The notes: a model not told the origin generated them from the sequence alone. 64,000 nucleotides of DNA from Achatina immaculata (GCA_009760885.1 CM019718.1:25270133-25334132), one strand, 5' to 3'. Counted from the first letter of the stretch, positions 44,541-55,831 are shown. A program made the numbers and translations.

Positions 44541-44717
44541 GACTAGCTCAAAACTGAATATAACAAAGGCTAATATTGGATGTACAACTAAATTTTCTTG
44601 CCTGTATTTTAAGCTCTTTTACGTACTTTTTTATAGTCAAATAATTCGATAAAATTATGTCTATAACACCAAAGCTACTTATCAACTGACGAAACATTCA
44701 ACAAATACGAAAAGAAA

Positions 44718-44976
44718 AGCAGGGCTGTGTGATGTGGTGTATATGGTCACATAAAAGAAAAGCATGACTGGGTGATGTGGTGTATATGGTCACATAAAAG
44801 AAAAGCATGACTGGGTGATGTGGTGTATATGGTCACATAAAAGAAAAGCATGACTGGGTGATGTGGTGTATATGGTCACATAAAAGAAAAGCATGACTGG
44901 GTGATGTGGTGTATATGGTCACATAAAATAAAATCAGGGCTGGATGATGTGGTGTATATGGTCACGTAAAAGAAAA
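44718..44976. repeat. 43-bp minisatellite near exon 5 donor
   Basis: Six copies of a 43-bp unit (AAAAGAAAAGCATGACTGGG then TGATGTGGTGTATATGGTCA). It ends about 55 bp beyond the exon 5 donor. Confidence 0.93.
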
Positions 44977-45029
44977 GTCAGGATGGCGTTCGGGAAAACG
45001 TTATTCAAAATTTCAAAACTTTTACAAAC

Positions 45030-45085
45030 CTTTGCTTGGAAATCATCCAAGAACTGTAAGTAGCTGACATACTCATACGTGGTTA
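45030..45085 (-). CDS. Dynein heavy chain exon 5
   Basis: 56 nt, starts phase 1 and ends phase 0; residues 129-147. Acceptor GTCTCTACGCAG, donor GTTTGTAAA. Encodes (V)TTYEYVSYLQFLDDFQAK, the conserved P.T.EEFV..L.FLDE. motif. The first residue V is split between exon 4 (G) and this exon (TA). Confidence 0.92.
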
Positions 45086-45600
45086 CTGCGTAGAGACACA
45101 TAGAGAGATAATGTACACCCAAGACTAACTATCAGAGGTGAATGAGGACAAGATATAGTACAAATTATTGGTTGATGTATGTCATGCTTTGTGAGATAAG
45201 ATAACTGTGCTTGAGTCATTTTACCGTCATCGGGGAAAAATGAAGAAAACAGCTGGTCAAGACCCTTACAAAGTATTCGCGGTGCTCATAGTAACAAGAC
45301 TGTGTGCTCGTTCGGTAAATCTAAAGGGGTGGGTTGGCATGGTCCCATAGCAGTTGACATGGCAATGGGATCATGACCACGACACTGCCAAGAAGCTTTT
45401 TCTTCAGTCTAATTCGGGGTAAACCACCATAAACTTCTGGTTCTTTCAACACAACGCAAGCACAGCATCAACAACACCACAGCGTCGCCAGAACAGCCAG
45501 CAATAGCTTTCATTTCCAGGGAGACGCCAGCAAAGAATGTTGCCAGGTAACATGAGCACAAGACTTTCACGAGAGCGAACGTTGGCACTTACTGCCATCT

Positions 45601-46443
45601 CCTGTCAGACACATGCTTCAGCTTAGCCTCAGACACATGCCTCAGCTTAGCCTCAGACACATGCCTCAGCTTAGCCTCAGACACATGCCTCAGCTTAGCC
45701 TCAGACACATGCCTCAGCTTAGTCTCAGACACATGCCTCAGCTTAGCCTCAGACACATGCCTCAGCTTAGCCTCAGACACATGCCTCAGCTTAGCCTCAG
45801 ACACATGCCTCAGCTTAGCCTCAGACACATGCCTCAGCTTAGCCTCAGACACATGCCTCAGCTTAGCCTCAGACACATGCCTCAGCTTAGCCTCAGACAC
45901 ATGCTTCAGCTTAGCCTCAGACACATGCTTCAGCTTAGCCTCAGACACATGCCTCAGCTTAGCCTCAGACACATGCCTCAGCTTAGCCTCAGACACATGC
46001 CTCAGCTTAGCCTCAGACACATGCCTCAGCTTAGCCTCAGACACATGCTTCAGCTTAGCCTCAGACACATGCCTCAGCTTAGACACATGCCTCAGCTTAG
46101 CCTCAGACACATGCCTCAGCTTAGCCTCAGACACATGCCTCAGCTTAGCCTCAGACACATGCCTCAGCTTAGCCTCAGACACATGCCTCAGCTTAGCCTC
46201 AGACACATGCTTCAGCTTAGCCTCAGACACATGCTTCAGCTTAGCCTCAGACACATGCCTCAGCTTAGCCTCAGACACATGCCTCAGCTTAGCCTCAGAC
46301 ACATGCCTCAGCTTAGCCTCAGACACATGCCTCAGCTTAGCCTCAGACACATGCTTCAGCTTACCCTCAGACACATGCCTCAGCTTAGCCTCAGACACAT
46401 GCCTCAGCTTAGCCTCAGACACATGCCTCAGCTTAGCCTCAGA
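45601..46443. repeat. 24-bp minisatellite, 35 copies, open on both strands
   Basis: 35 tandem units of ATGCCTCAGCTTAGCCTCAG then ACAC. Since 24 is a multiple of three, it opens a 277-codon frame on minus and part of a 461-codon frame on plus, encoding 8-residue repeats (MSEAKLRH, LRHMPQLS). One unit at 46,081 is shortened. No start context, family match or splice signals make it a gene. Confidence 0.95.
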
Positions 46444-46514
46444 GCCGAAGGTTCCGCTGAAGTTTGGAACCTTTGGCTAGTGCCAAATTCTCAGTCCATT
46501 TCTGTCTTTGTCAA

Positions 46515-47040
46515 TTTTGTATTGTTGTTGCTGTTGTTGTTGTTGCTGTTGTTGTTGTTGTTGTTGTTGTTTATCTTCTTCTCTCTCTCTTTTATCCCCC
46601 ATCGCAACCGATGCTATGGAGGTTCTGAAGGACCATCATCATGTCGGACTGGGAAAGAATTATACGGACTATTTTCTGTCAGCCATTCTAATCACTTAGA
46701 CACCTGCGTTTATGTCAGGGATACTTCTTTTTCTTGTTGTTGTTCTGTCTCTCTAGAAATGCAGGCCGATGCACAGCATCGTGTCAGATTGGGAGCGACT
46801 TACACACCCTTTATTTTCAGTCCCTCAGTGGAGCTGACAGCAAGAGTCGTGCTGTACTTCTTCTCAGCAGACTCCACCACCATGGGAACTACGGCGTTAG
46901 TCAGGTTAGGCCTGTTACCGAGGGTGCTAACAGAGAAGTGGAACAGAGTCTTGATGGGGCATGGCTTGCGAACTCCGACACTGCCATGTCAGTTATGATT
47001 CGCCAGCTGGCAGATCCGACAGCTTCTTCACCCTAACTCT
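46515..47040 (-). repeat. Interspersed repeat X, copy 1
   Basis: A (TTG)n run (46,518-46,570) followed by about 450 bp that partly matches 61,225-61,560: CAACCGATGCTATGGAGGTT, TTTTCAGTCCCT, CTCCACCACCATGGGAACTA and GTTAGGCCTGTTACC recur in the same order. If the microsatellite is the 3' tail, the element lies on the minus strand. Not identified with a known family. Confidence 0.6.
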
Positions 47041-47186
47041 CCAGGTAGTGTTAGTCTTAGCTAGGCATTCTTGCTGCAAATATTTTAATAAGTTACCTCG
47101 CACTCTCCTATAATTTATACATCTGGTTTTAGCTGACATTTCTGGAGCATGTGATGTCATGCTCTTGAGTGTGATGCTCTTACCTG

Positions 47187-47650
47187 GAAAGTGGGCCAGT
47201 CTCCTGGGTGTTAGACTTACCTGAAGCGTGGGCCAGTCTCCTGGGTGTTAGACTTACCTGGAGCGTGGGCCAGTCTCCTGGGTGTTAGTCTTACCTGGAG
47301 CGTGGGCCAGTCTCCTGGGTGTTAGTCTTACCTGGAAAGTGGGCCAGTCTCCTGGGTGTTAGACTTACCTGAAGCGTGGGCCAGTCTCCTGTGTGATAGA
47401 CCTACCTGGAGCGTGGGCCAGTCTCCTGAGTTTTAGTCTTACCTGGAGCGTGGGCCAGTCTCCTGGGTGTTAGTCTTACCTGGAGCGTGGGCCAGTCTCC
47501 TGGGTGTTAGTCTTACCTGGAGCGTGGGCCAGTCTCCTGGGTGTTAGACTTACCTGGAGCGTGGGCCAGTCTCCTGAGTTTTAGTCTTACCTGGAGCGTG
47601 GGCCAGTCTCCTGGGTGTTAGACTTACCTGGAGCGTGGGCCAGTCTCTCC
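47187..47650. repeat. 37-bp minisatellite made of exon 4 end plus donor
   Basis: Thirteen tandem copies of a 37-bp unit that on the minus strand reads GGCCCACGCTCCAG then GTAAG, i.e. the end of exon 4 and its donor. The copy at 47,627/47,628 is the true junction; the other twelve lie downstream in the intron. Confidence 0.95.
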
Positions 47651-47724
47651 TGGCCATCTTCGATGACGTGTAGAATGTTGTTCATGCCCTGCCGAGTCAT
47701 TTGCGGTAACATGGAGTGGATTTT
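47628..47724 (-). CDS. Dynein heavy chain exon 4
   Basis: 97 nt, starts phase 0 and ends phase 1; residues 97-128. Acceptor ATCTTGTTGGCAG, donor GTAAGTCTA. Encodes KIHSMLPQMTRQGMNNILHV and IEDGQERLAHAP, the xxHxMLPxxAR motif after the CLK of exon 3. Its 3' edge is the first unit of the 37-bp donor array. Confidence 0.94.
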
Positions 47725-48027
47725 CTGCCAACAAGATTTGGATTGACACATTTAAATAAAATTTGCTACTTTATATTTCCATTCAGTATAACGTGCCGTT
47801 TTAGCTATCGTTCCCATGTATTTATATAATCTATCTGCAGTTGCGTGTACTGACTAATTTCACGATTTTGTTTGTATCATCCCTTAAATGAACTAGGAGG
47901 GGCGTTCAGAAAGTAATGCACAACATCGTTTTTTTTTCAGGAGCTGTTTATTAAAAAAGCATGAAATTTATACACAATGTACATGGATATGTCATTCTTC
48001 CTCTTCTTCTTCGTTCGCATTGTCTGT

Positions 48028-49059
48028 CTATATCTGCAGTCCTGTCTCTTGGATAAATTTCACTGTTTTTTGTAACACATGTATGGAACCGTAGAGCTTA
48101 TCTTCTTTAATGGTTTCACTGGGCCAGTAATTATTTCTCAGTGTCTCGTAGTTGGTGCAGTTTTGGAGGATATGTTCCACAGTTTGGGGCACCTGGGCAC
48201 ATGTACATAGATTAGTAGTACCAACCTTAAACTTTGTATACATATGACTTCGGAGTCGGCTGTGTCCTGTTCGGAGACGGAAGATGGTGACTTGTTCCTT
48301 TCTGTTTAGCATGTGATAGTCATCATGTGGTGGTGTTTGTGGCTTCCTGTAGGTTTTTATCATGCTTTTCTTCTGATTATAGGTGATTGGTATGTCTGGT
48401 TGCTCCATTTCAGTGCCCTCTTTGGCCAGATGGTCAGCTTTCTCATTGCCTGGTATCCCACAGTGGGAGGGAATCCATTGCAAAGTGACTCCATGTTGTA
48501 AGCCAATTTCTGACAAGGCATCCTTAAGGTCTGGTAGTTTGTTGCTCTGAAGAGCTTCCAGTACTGATCTTGCATCTGTGAGAATTACTACAGGACATGT
48601 ATCAATTCTGGAGTCTGATAGTTTTTCAACTGCAGCAATAATTGCCCTAACTTCTGCATCAAAGTTGTTGCAGTATTTACCAGTGGGTATGGAAATCTTG
48701 TCAATGGTGTTGTTTGGATATTCAATATATGCTCCTGCCCCTCCATTCTTTACGGCATTATGTGCAGATCCATCTGTATACACACGTATCCAGGTGTCAC
48801 ATGGATATTTGTCATCTAGAACACTAAGTGTGGCTGTTGATCTTACAAGACTGCTCTGCATCTCACCATTCTGCACACCTTTCACTTCAGTCTGAATAGT
48901 TATTTGTGTATAATCTGCTTCTTTCCATGGTGTATGCTCTGGTACAGATGATAATGGAGCGACTACAGTTGGAAGGTCAGGTATCATGTAAACATTGGTA
49001 TTATTCAACATAATCCCCATCAACTTGTACGGCTTTACGCTAGCGCGAAACATGTGCAT
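48028..49059 (-). pseudogene. Non-LTR retroelement C-terminal fragment with RNase H
   Basis: 343-codon open frame. RNase H domain at about residues 90-220: D96 in RVYTDGSAH, E136 in FDAEVRAI, D162 in VILTDARSV, H199 in IPSHCGIPGN and D209 in EKADHLAKEG, all catalytic residues present. After it comes the C-terminal zinc-knuckle-like part (RLRTGHSRLRSHMYTKF, CTCAQVPQTVEHILQNC), as in Jockey/I-type elements that keep RNase H. No reverse transcriptase precedes it: the frame starts at the insertion edge inside the mariner, so this is a 5'-truncated copy. The whole frame is intact, so insertion is fairly recent. Confidence 0.9.
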
Positions 49060-49069
49060 TTATTCCTAA

Positions 49070-50030
49070 CCCGTAACAGATTTTCTCTTGATTATGTAGC
49101 CATTTCTTCGCTGCATGAATCACTCCTTCGTCATCTTCAAATCTTACCCCTCAGAGTGCATCTGTTAAGTGGACCAAACAGATGGAAATCAGAGGGTGCC
49201 AAGTCGGGACTATCGGGTGGATGAGGTAGTGCAGTCCAAACCAAGTTGAGGAGTGCTTACCGTGTTGCCAGACCTGCGTGAGGGCGCGCAGTGTCACAAA
49301 GGTGAAGCAGGTCTGCTGGATTCCTGTTGCGGCCGAAGCAAACGTTGATTGAGTTTTTTTTCAATGTCTTAATGTAAGCTTACGAATTGATCGTCTTTCC
49401 TCTTGGCATACATCCACAAGAATCACACGTTCAATGTCCCAAAAGACAGTGATCATGACCTTTCCAGCGGAGAGAGTTGTCTTGAATTTTTTTATTCGTG
49501 GTGACTATAGATAATGCCACTTCATTGACTGTCTTTTTGTCTCAGGTTCAAAATTATGTGCCAGGTTTCGTCATCTGTTACGATCTTCGCCAAAAAGTTC
49601 TCTCCCTTAGCATTGAAACGCTCCAACAATTCAGAAGAAATTGCTTTCCTTTGCAATCGATGGTCATCTGTGAGACTTCGAGGAATCCATCTTGCGCGCA
49701 AACCTTAGAAAATCCGAGAGCTTTCGTAACTGCATTTGCACTACCATTGCTGACTGACAGCTTTAAGACCAACTGTTGAATAGTGATATGACTATCAGTA
49801 AGACTAATGCCTTCAGAGCATTTCAACATTTCTGCCTTGGTGGCCGTGGCAGGACGTCCACAGCGCAGCTGATCATGCAACTCTTTATCTCCACTTATTG
49901 ATTCTTTGATTCTCTGAACCCAGGGATTGACTGTACTCCTGTCTACTGCAAAACTTCCATACATATCACATAGACGCTTGTGAATGTTCACAACAGCTTC
50001 CTTCTCTGCAACGAGAAATTCTATCATAAT
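49070..50030 (-). pseudogene. Mariner transposase, broken by frameshifts and insertion
   Basis: Minus strand. N-terminal frame from 50,027: AVVNIHKRLCDMYGSFAVDR, VQRIKESISGDKELHDQLRC, GRPATATKAEM. Then frame changes: DDETWHI (first catalytic Asp, about 49,570), TLSAGKVMITVFWDIERVIL (about 49,470), and HPPDSPDLAPSDFHLFGPL (third catalytic Asp, about 49,190). The middle QQDN motif is not readable. The C-terminus is cut at about 49,075 by the RNase H fragment. Inactive. Confidence 0.88.
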
Positions 50031-50229
50031 CGCTGCTTATACCGCAAGTTGCTAACAAACTCCATTTCAACGGTTAGGACAGCCGTATTCTTTGGCCGGT
50101 TGCGGTGAAATTTGGTTCGAACAATCAGCATATGCTATATTTAAAGTGTGGAAAATTTCATGCTTCTATCTTCATTATTAGCTGAAAAAAACACCGATGT
50201 GGTGCATTACTTTCTGAACGCCCCTCGTA

Positions 50230-50496
50230 TAAAAGCTGGCGTCTTGGGGTCTTTTCAAGCACAACAAGGAGGCACATTTGATTGTTTTATTGCTAGAAAA
50301 TATTGGAGGATTTACACTGCGTTCCATTCCACTTTGCTGTGGCTCTTTATCCCTTCTGTTTCAGAATCACTACTTCTTATGTTCTGCTGTCTAATTTTCT
50401 TTTTTCTGTACACATGAATATTGGGTATAAATAAATCGGTTCTTAAACTGCTGTCCTAGGCAGGATAGATATATGATAACAAAAATGTCATCTTAC
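50230..50496. other. Intronic stretch, nothing recognised
   Basis: No feature recognised between the mariner and the exon 3 donor. Confidence 0.6.
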
Positions 50497-50648
50497 CTTC
50501 AGGCACTGAATAGGAGCAGGTATAAGGAGCTTCTTCAGCTCCCTGGAGTCTATAAGGAAAAGCCCAAGAGGGAAACGGTCAACGATTTTCACGGCCATGC
50601 GATGCTGCTGGTGATACTTGTGAAGGAGGCCAGTAAAAAGAACTGGAT
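50497..50648 (-). CDS. Dynein heavy chain exon 3
   Basis: 152 nt, starts phase 1 and ends phase 0; residues about 46-96. Donor GTAAGATGA. Encodes LFTGLLHKYHQQHRMAVKIV then PLGLFLIDSRELKKLLIPAP and IQCLK, the KYxxQHRxA and PLGxFLVDxxxLKxxLxPSPxxCL motifs of axonemal chains. The right edge is the less certain one: AG at 50,649 fits the phase of exon 2, and another AG six bases inward (end 50,642) also fits. Confidence 0.88.
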
Positions 50649-50649
50649 C

Positions 50650-51243
50650 TGGATTGGGATGTACACTACTGGTTAGCAACAAGAGTTAGCTGATCGGCTG
50701 TCGCTGAATATAAAGGAAGATGATTATTAAGATCTTAAGGTGAAGACTTTAAAATGCCTTCAACACTGTCCTCCAGAGAAGCATGTAGATCAAACCTTTT
50801 TCTTTTTTTTTTAGTGGAGTGCCCAGTATCTTCCGATGCCCCTTTCACCAAATTGTCCAAATTATCATCTTCGCCAGATCTATTAACTCTTTGACTCCGA
50901 AATAGCACTGGCAGCGTAACTTATTCTTCGTGTACAGTTATATACATGTACTTACTTTTACGAATATATACTTATACACTAATTATTCGTATGACAGTGT
51001 TAGTAGATCGTGTACATCTATACGAATATATGACGTAAGGGATATCAACAGCTTTCTTTTACTCTACATGTGGAAATCTTGGAACAGGACAGTCACAAGA
51101 ACATTCTAACATATACGATACATATTTTTTTTTCCTCAAACAAGAAACATGGAGATTTTTCTCACAGTAAAGTGATAGGGACTTGGAGAAATAGTAGACA
51201 AAACACGTTAGACGTGAGAGAAAGAAAAAGAAATGACAAGAAA
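50650..51243. other. Intronic stretch, nothing recognised
   Basis: No feature recognised. Confidence 0.55.
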
Positions 51244-51350
51244 AGTACCTGGGATTTGAACCACAGAATCTATTAGGACGAGCGACCGCCTACCTACGAG
51301 AGTACAGTGCCCCAATCAACCTCGCTACCTCACACGCGCTTTGTCTACGA
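51244..51350 (-). repeat. tRNA-like SINE head
   Basis: On the minus strand GTGAGGTAGCGAGGTTGA (box-A like) and GTGGTTCAAATCCC (box-B like) are 70 bp apart. The body is not clearly assigned. Not a tRNA gene: spacing and ends do not fold as one. Confidence 0.45.
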
Positions 51351-51459
51351 CATTTCGAAGTCCGACCGTACAATAATGTAATCTAATAAAAGAACTTTTA
51401 AAAATGTGTTCAGAGATTGGGTAGCACACCCTCATTATTAGGTCCCTAAACCCCCTACC

Positions 51460-51690
51460 CCAAAACAAGCTATCAAGTGGAACACAACAGGCCGAAGAAA
51501 AAGAGCCAGACCGCGTGAAACTCTGAAGAGGACATTATTAAGAGAGGCCAAATTAACAGGCATAAAATCCTTTGATGAGGTTGAAAGACTCGCCGAAGAC
51601 AGGCAAAATTGGCGAACTACTTTGCGAGCCCTATGTGACGTTTAATGGCACGGGAAGGATATAAGATATAAGATATAAGAAGATACCCCC
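51460..51690 (+). pseudogene. Family-4 retroelement 3' tail
   Basis: Plus strand, equivalent to KQAIKWNTTGRRKRARPR, ETLKRTLLREAKLTGIKSF and NWRTTLRALCDV with a normal stop, then the family-specific (GATATAA)n tail at 51,658-51,681. 5'-truncated; also at 60.0, 59.0 and 14.6 kb. Confidence 0.88.
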
Positions 51691-51786
51691 CCCCCCTAGA
51701 GGTATGGTTATTCCCTTTTAAGAACCCCTGATATAGATGCCCCGATGTTCTTCTTGGAGAAAACGACATACATACAAGGGGTATGT

Positions 51787-52044
51787 TCTCTGTCAGAGGC
51801 AGCTGTAGAAATATTATAATCAGAGGCAGCTGTAGAAATGTTATTATAATCAGAGGCAGCTGTAGAAATGTTATTATAATCAGAGGCAGCTGTAGAAATG
51901 TTATTATGATCAGAGGCAGCTGTAGAAATGTTATTATAATCAGAGGCAGCTGTAGAAATGTTATTATAATCAGAGGCAGCTGTAGAAATGTTATTATAAT
52001 CAGAGGCAGCTGTAGAAATGTTATTATAATCAGAGGCAGCTGAT
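51787..52044. repeat. 30-bp minisatellite
   Basis: Nearly nine copies of CAGAGGCAGCTGTAGAAATG then TTATTATAAT. A 30-bp unit keeps reading frames open on both strands (SRGSCRNVII, SAASDYNNIST), an artefact. Confidence 0.94.
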
Positions 52045-52360
52045 GTTACCGAGGAGGTGGCATATATGTTATGAAAGGCCACTGAACGAGTTTCAGTCGG
52101 TCGAGGATATGACACTTGAGCTGTCAGGACACTTCGCTCAACACCCGTGAATGAGTTCTTAGTTGTGCAAGGAGTTGTCTTTCCGTGTGTGCGTTCTGTG
52201 CGTTCGTGAATTTACAGTAGTTGTGGGGAAAGAATGCAGGTAATGTAATGTGTGTGTTGTGTATTTAAGTTATACAGGGCAAGAACAATTATCTCAGCGA
52301 TCACTGGTTCATGTAGGCGTGCGTATATAGGTATGTCCATTTTTGCGTGTGTGTGTATGT
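52045..52360. other. Intronic stretch, nothing recognised
   Basis: No feature recognised apart from a (TG)n patch near 52,345. Confidence 0.55.
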
Positions 52361-52835
52361 GTTTCTCTCTCTCTCTCTCTCTTTCTCTCTCCCTAAAGTG
52401 CCCAGGACACATGGGGCTTCCGCAAGGGTTTTCCAAAAACGCCTGTCATTTGCCTTTTTTTTTGTTCTTGCCCAGGTGAACCTTCTATTTCTCAACATCT
52501 TCTCTGTTGTTCTTCTCCATGTCTCCTTTGGTCTACTATTACTTCTGTTCCCCTGTGGTGTCCATCTTAGTGCTACTTTTGGTAGTGAGTTGTCAGTCAT
52601 TCGGAGCACATGTCCCAACCATCGCCAGCGTCTTTCCTCAGTAATTGCTGTCAGTGGCTTCATCTGCACTTCTGCCAACAAGATCCTATTTCTTATGATG
52701 TTTGGCCAAAATATTCTTCTAATTCTTCGTAAACATTTAGTCTGGGAAGAATTCAGCTAGTTTTCTGTGGTTTTGGTGATTTTCCAGCATTCACTTCCAT
52801 AGACTAGTACACTAAGAACATTACTCTTAAATATC
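52361..52835 (-). pseudogene. Family-3 non-LTR retroelement 3' part
   Basis: Minus strand frame 52,681-52,301: MKPLTAITEERRWRWLGHVL, RMTDNSLPKVALRWTPQG, RPKETWRRTTEKML and FWKTLAEAPCVLGT, ending in (GA)n at 52,364-52,390. Upstream (52,690-52,830) is the weaker CESWKITKT-type block. 5'-truncated. Confidence 0.88.
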
Positions 52836-53164
52836 CTGTATGTGTGTTTGTTCGTTGGTACATACTGTATTAGATGTCGGTTTGAGAGTCATGGTAATTT
52901 GTGAGTCAACTTGCGTGATAAATGTTACGGGCGTGCGCTCTATAATGATGACGTGGTCTTTCTTTGTCATATACTACAATGTTTATGGATAACATATTAT
53001 TTTGTTATGTATAAAAACTGTGATGTATGTAAACAGTGTTGCTGTCTTGTTGGAGAGGACAGAGAAAAAGTCATTTATAATGTTCAGTTCCCCCTCCCCC
53101 CCGCCTCATCGCTTAGAAAACCATACTTGTATCTTTCGCCTGAAACGCCAGAGAATCAGTTGTG

Positions 53165-53425
53165 AAGATCATCATTTTCAGCTGCCGTGCCGACTGGCGT
53201 TGGCTATTATGCTTCTCCAGAGTACACGATCCTTCATGCAGGCCATCAGCTCAGTTGCTGATCTCCTCTCACACCATCCCGTCACACTGTCCAGTATCAT
53301 TTCTCTCGGTCTTCCCCTGGCTCTTCTTCCCTCTATTTTTCCTGTTGTTACAATATTTTCAATGCCCCCTCTTCTCATTGCATGTCCTATGAAAGTACAT
53401 TGTATCTGTCTTATTTTTTGTTACA
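53165..53425 (-). pseudogene. Family-1 retroelement 3' tail
   Basis: Minus strand HAMRRGGIENIVTTGKIEGR, RARGRPREMILDS and LMACMKDRVLWRSIIANASR, ending at 53,178. Unlike other family-1 copies it ends in ATGATGATCTT rather than a long trinucleotide run. Confidence 0.85.
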
Positions 53426-53784
53426 AGATTATTTTTTTTAGTTTCTCCAAAATGTCTCCTGTATCCTTGATTCGTGTAAAGAACGCAAGAATATAAGTAC
53501 GTTCTGAGATAGCAGTAAGTCGGTGGCTTGTCTTGTTTATGGTAGTGGGGTGCCAGATCAAGAACGTGGTTACTGCCTCATTAATCACGGCCTTGTTCGA
53601 CTGCTCTGTGCCAGCCGGTGCGTACCGGGAACCTGGCGTGATACTGCCGCTGTTAAAACTGTTTATCTGCTGTCTCTGAACTCTTATAATTATCACATTA
53701 GATAAAGCAGCATATCTAATGCCGCCGAGACCCTAATACATGTCACACTGACATTTGATGTATAATTTCCTGCTCTATAATTAT

Positions 53785-54060
53785 GGTTGGCTAGTGAAGA
53801 GGATTAAAGAGAGAAAACTTAAATATTTTGGCCACATTAAACGTCATGATACTTTGGAGAGGACCGTATTGGAAGGATACATGGTGGGAAAAAGAAAAAG
53901 AGGAAGACCGAGACGAAGATGGCTGCAGGACATCGTTGATGATCTGGAAATGGATGCAGCAGCAGCAGGCCATCTTGCTCACAACCGAGAGGCCTACAGG
54001 AGTGCTGTTTGGGAGGCAAAGTTCCGCAAGGGACAAGCAAAGGAATGAATGAATGAATGA
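53785..54060 (+). pseudogene. Family-2 retroelement 3' part with (GAAT)n tail
   Basis: Plus strand RIKERKLKYFGHIKRHDTLE, VGKRKRGRPRRRWLQDIVDD and AYRSAVWEAKFRKGQAKE, followed by (GAAT)n at 54,044-54,060. The best family-2 copy in the window. 5'-truncated. Confidence 0.88.
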
Positions 54061-54540
54061 TAATTATGGTCTGATGTATTAGCTGCAACATTTAACACTG
54101 TGGAAATGTTGTGTTCACACATTGGATATTACTTCTGCTTTTCTCAAGATATATGATCTTCTCTTCTGTTACTAGTTAACACTAACTTTACTTCACTTAC
54201 AGTCGAGATTTTACTATTTCAGCTACAGTCGAGCTCAATCTCGTTCTACGTCTGTTTAACTACTCGCTTCACAGACTTACTTTCCCAGGAACGATCATTC
54301 TCTCAGTAGCAAATAGCAGCACAGTAACAGCGATATTAAGTTATGAAGAGTTTATTGGTACACGGGGTGACGATGACGATGAACGATGTGACGTGGCATT
54401 ATACAATCCAAGAAGACATGACAGGACGAAATTACAAACTCAAAACAACGTGGACATAGTTTCCAGCAAATACTGACGTCCACAGAGACTTCGTCGCCAA
54501 CATAACTTCTACTACATTTCTATTCTACTAATCTATCACA
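54061..54540. other. Intronic stretch, nothing recognised
   Basis: No feature recognised. Confidence 0.55.
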
Positions 54541-54824
54541 TTCAGAAATGCAGATGAAGCCACTGACAACAATTATTGAGGAAAGACGCTGGCGATGGTT
54601 GGGACATGTGCTCCGAATGACTGACAACTCATTACCAAAAATAGCACTAAGATGGACACCACAGGGGAACAGAAGTAAGGGTAGACCAAATGAGACATGG
54701 AGAAGAACAACAGAAAGGATGTTGAGCAATAGAGGGCTCATCTGGGCAAGAGCAGAAAAAAGGCGAAGGACAGGCATTTGTGGAAAACCCTTGCGGAAGC
54801 CCCATGTGCCCTGGGCACTTAAGG

Positions 54825-54882
<58 letters not shown>
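54541..54882 (+). pseudogene. Family-3 retroelement 3' part with (GA)n tail
   Basis: Plus strand MKPLTTIIEERRWRWLGHVL, RMTDNSLPKIALRWTPQGN, RPNETWRRTTERML and GKPLRKPHVPWALK, then a 54-bp (GA)n tail (54,829-54,882). Confidence 0.88.
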
Positions 54883-54884
<2 letters not shown>

Positions 54885-55831
54885 CTATCACACTACACAA
54901 CTACCTATTTTCACAGACAAACTAACCTACGAACTGCCCTATCCGAAACTCAAACTAACTATTCTATATCATCTGGTTTCTGCCTCATGATTTTTCTTTC
55001 TCGTAAGTTATACGCGAAGTATGCCCGGCACGAGATATGCAAGAATCTGACTTAAAGGGGAATAAATCAAAGCACGAAGATATCAATTTCTATGGAACCT
55101 AATCCTTTTGTTCCCAACTTTCAAATTCTATGATGAGTTGTCTAACTTCCATTCTATAAATCCATACGTATTTTATTACATGGTGTAGCGTTTGGAAGGG
55201 TCAAGGAAACTTTTAACTGATATTTTATTCTCACTCTCTTCCTCTCCTTTTTATAATCAGATATCCTAGTGCACAATCTGTTCTTCATTTCTGTAAATCT
55301 AAAATGCAAGAACTTATTATACCATTTATAACAGATAACAAATTACAGGATGCACAAAACACAACTAGAAAAAACACATACAATACATTACATTTTTTTT
55401 TTTGGTAAAGAAATATTCTCTCGCAAAAGGAACTGAAGACTACCATTTATCTTTTATTGGAGAAAGGATGTTTTTAACAACCCTAAAATTCGTGTCACTA
55501 ACTTCACGATAATATCTCAACCCCATACTAACAACTGTTTTGGCACAAGTAATGCAAAAACTAATAAAAATTGTTATCTAGTCTGAGACTGAAAATGAGC
55601 AATCAAAATTATACTTAAAGCAAAATATAAACCACTCACAGTTACAGAAAAATGTGATATGCTGCAAAACTACGAAAACCCGGCTGACCACGTTCACGGA
55701 AAGTCTAAAACTGAGATATAAAACAAGACCCTGCTGCCTGCCATAGTTATTAATTCTGCCCAATCACAACATGTTGATGATTCGCCCCCCTGTAAATATG
55801 TTATACATGACGTGTTTAAACAGTTACTTAC
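54883..55831. other. AT-rich intronic stretch, nothing recognised
   Basis: No exon, transposon or array recognised. Confidence 0.55.

Larger units (their letters stand above)
47896..50227 (-). mobile_element. Mariner-like element carrying a nested insertion
   Basis: 2,332 bp between inverted repeats: left GGAGGGGCGTTCAGAAAGTA, right in reverse CGAGGGGCGTTCAGAAAGTA, both running on to ATGCA. A TA duplication sits at each side (47,894-47,895; 50,228-50,229). The usual length is about 1.3 kb; the excess of about 1.0 kb is a retroelement RNase H fragment inserted near the end of the transposase. Lies in the intron between exons 3 and 4, same strand as the gene. Confidence 0.92.

Noticed and set aside
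45613..46998. 461-codon plus-strand open frame of LRHMPQLS repeats
   Set aside because: It is a 24-bp minisatellite read in frame, running on into (TTG)n and repeat X; the opposite strand is equally open and nothing matches a protein family.
48313..48895. Plus-strand frames of 62 and 105 codons
   Set aside because: Antisense shadows of the RNase H retroelement fragment.
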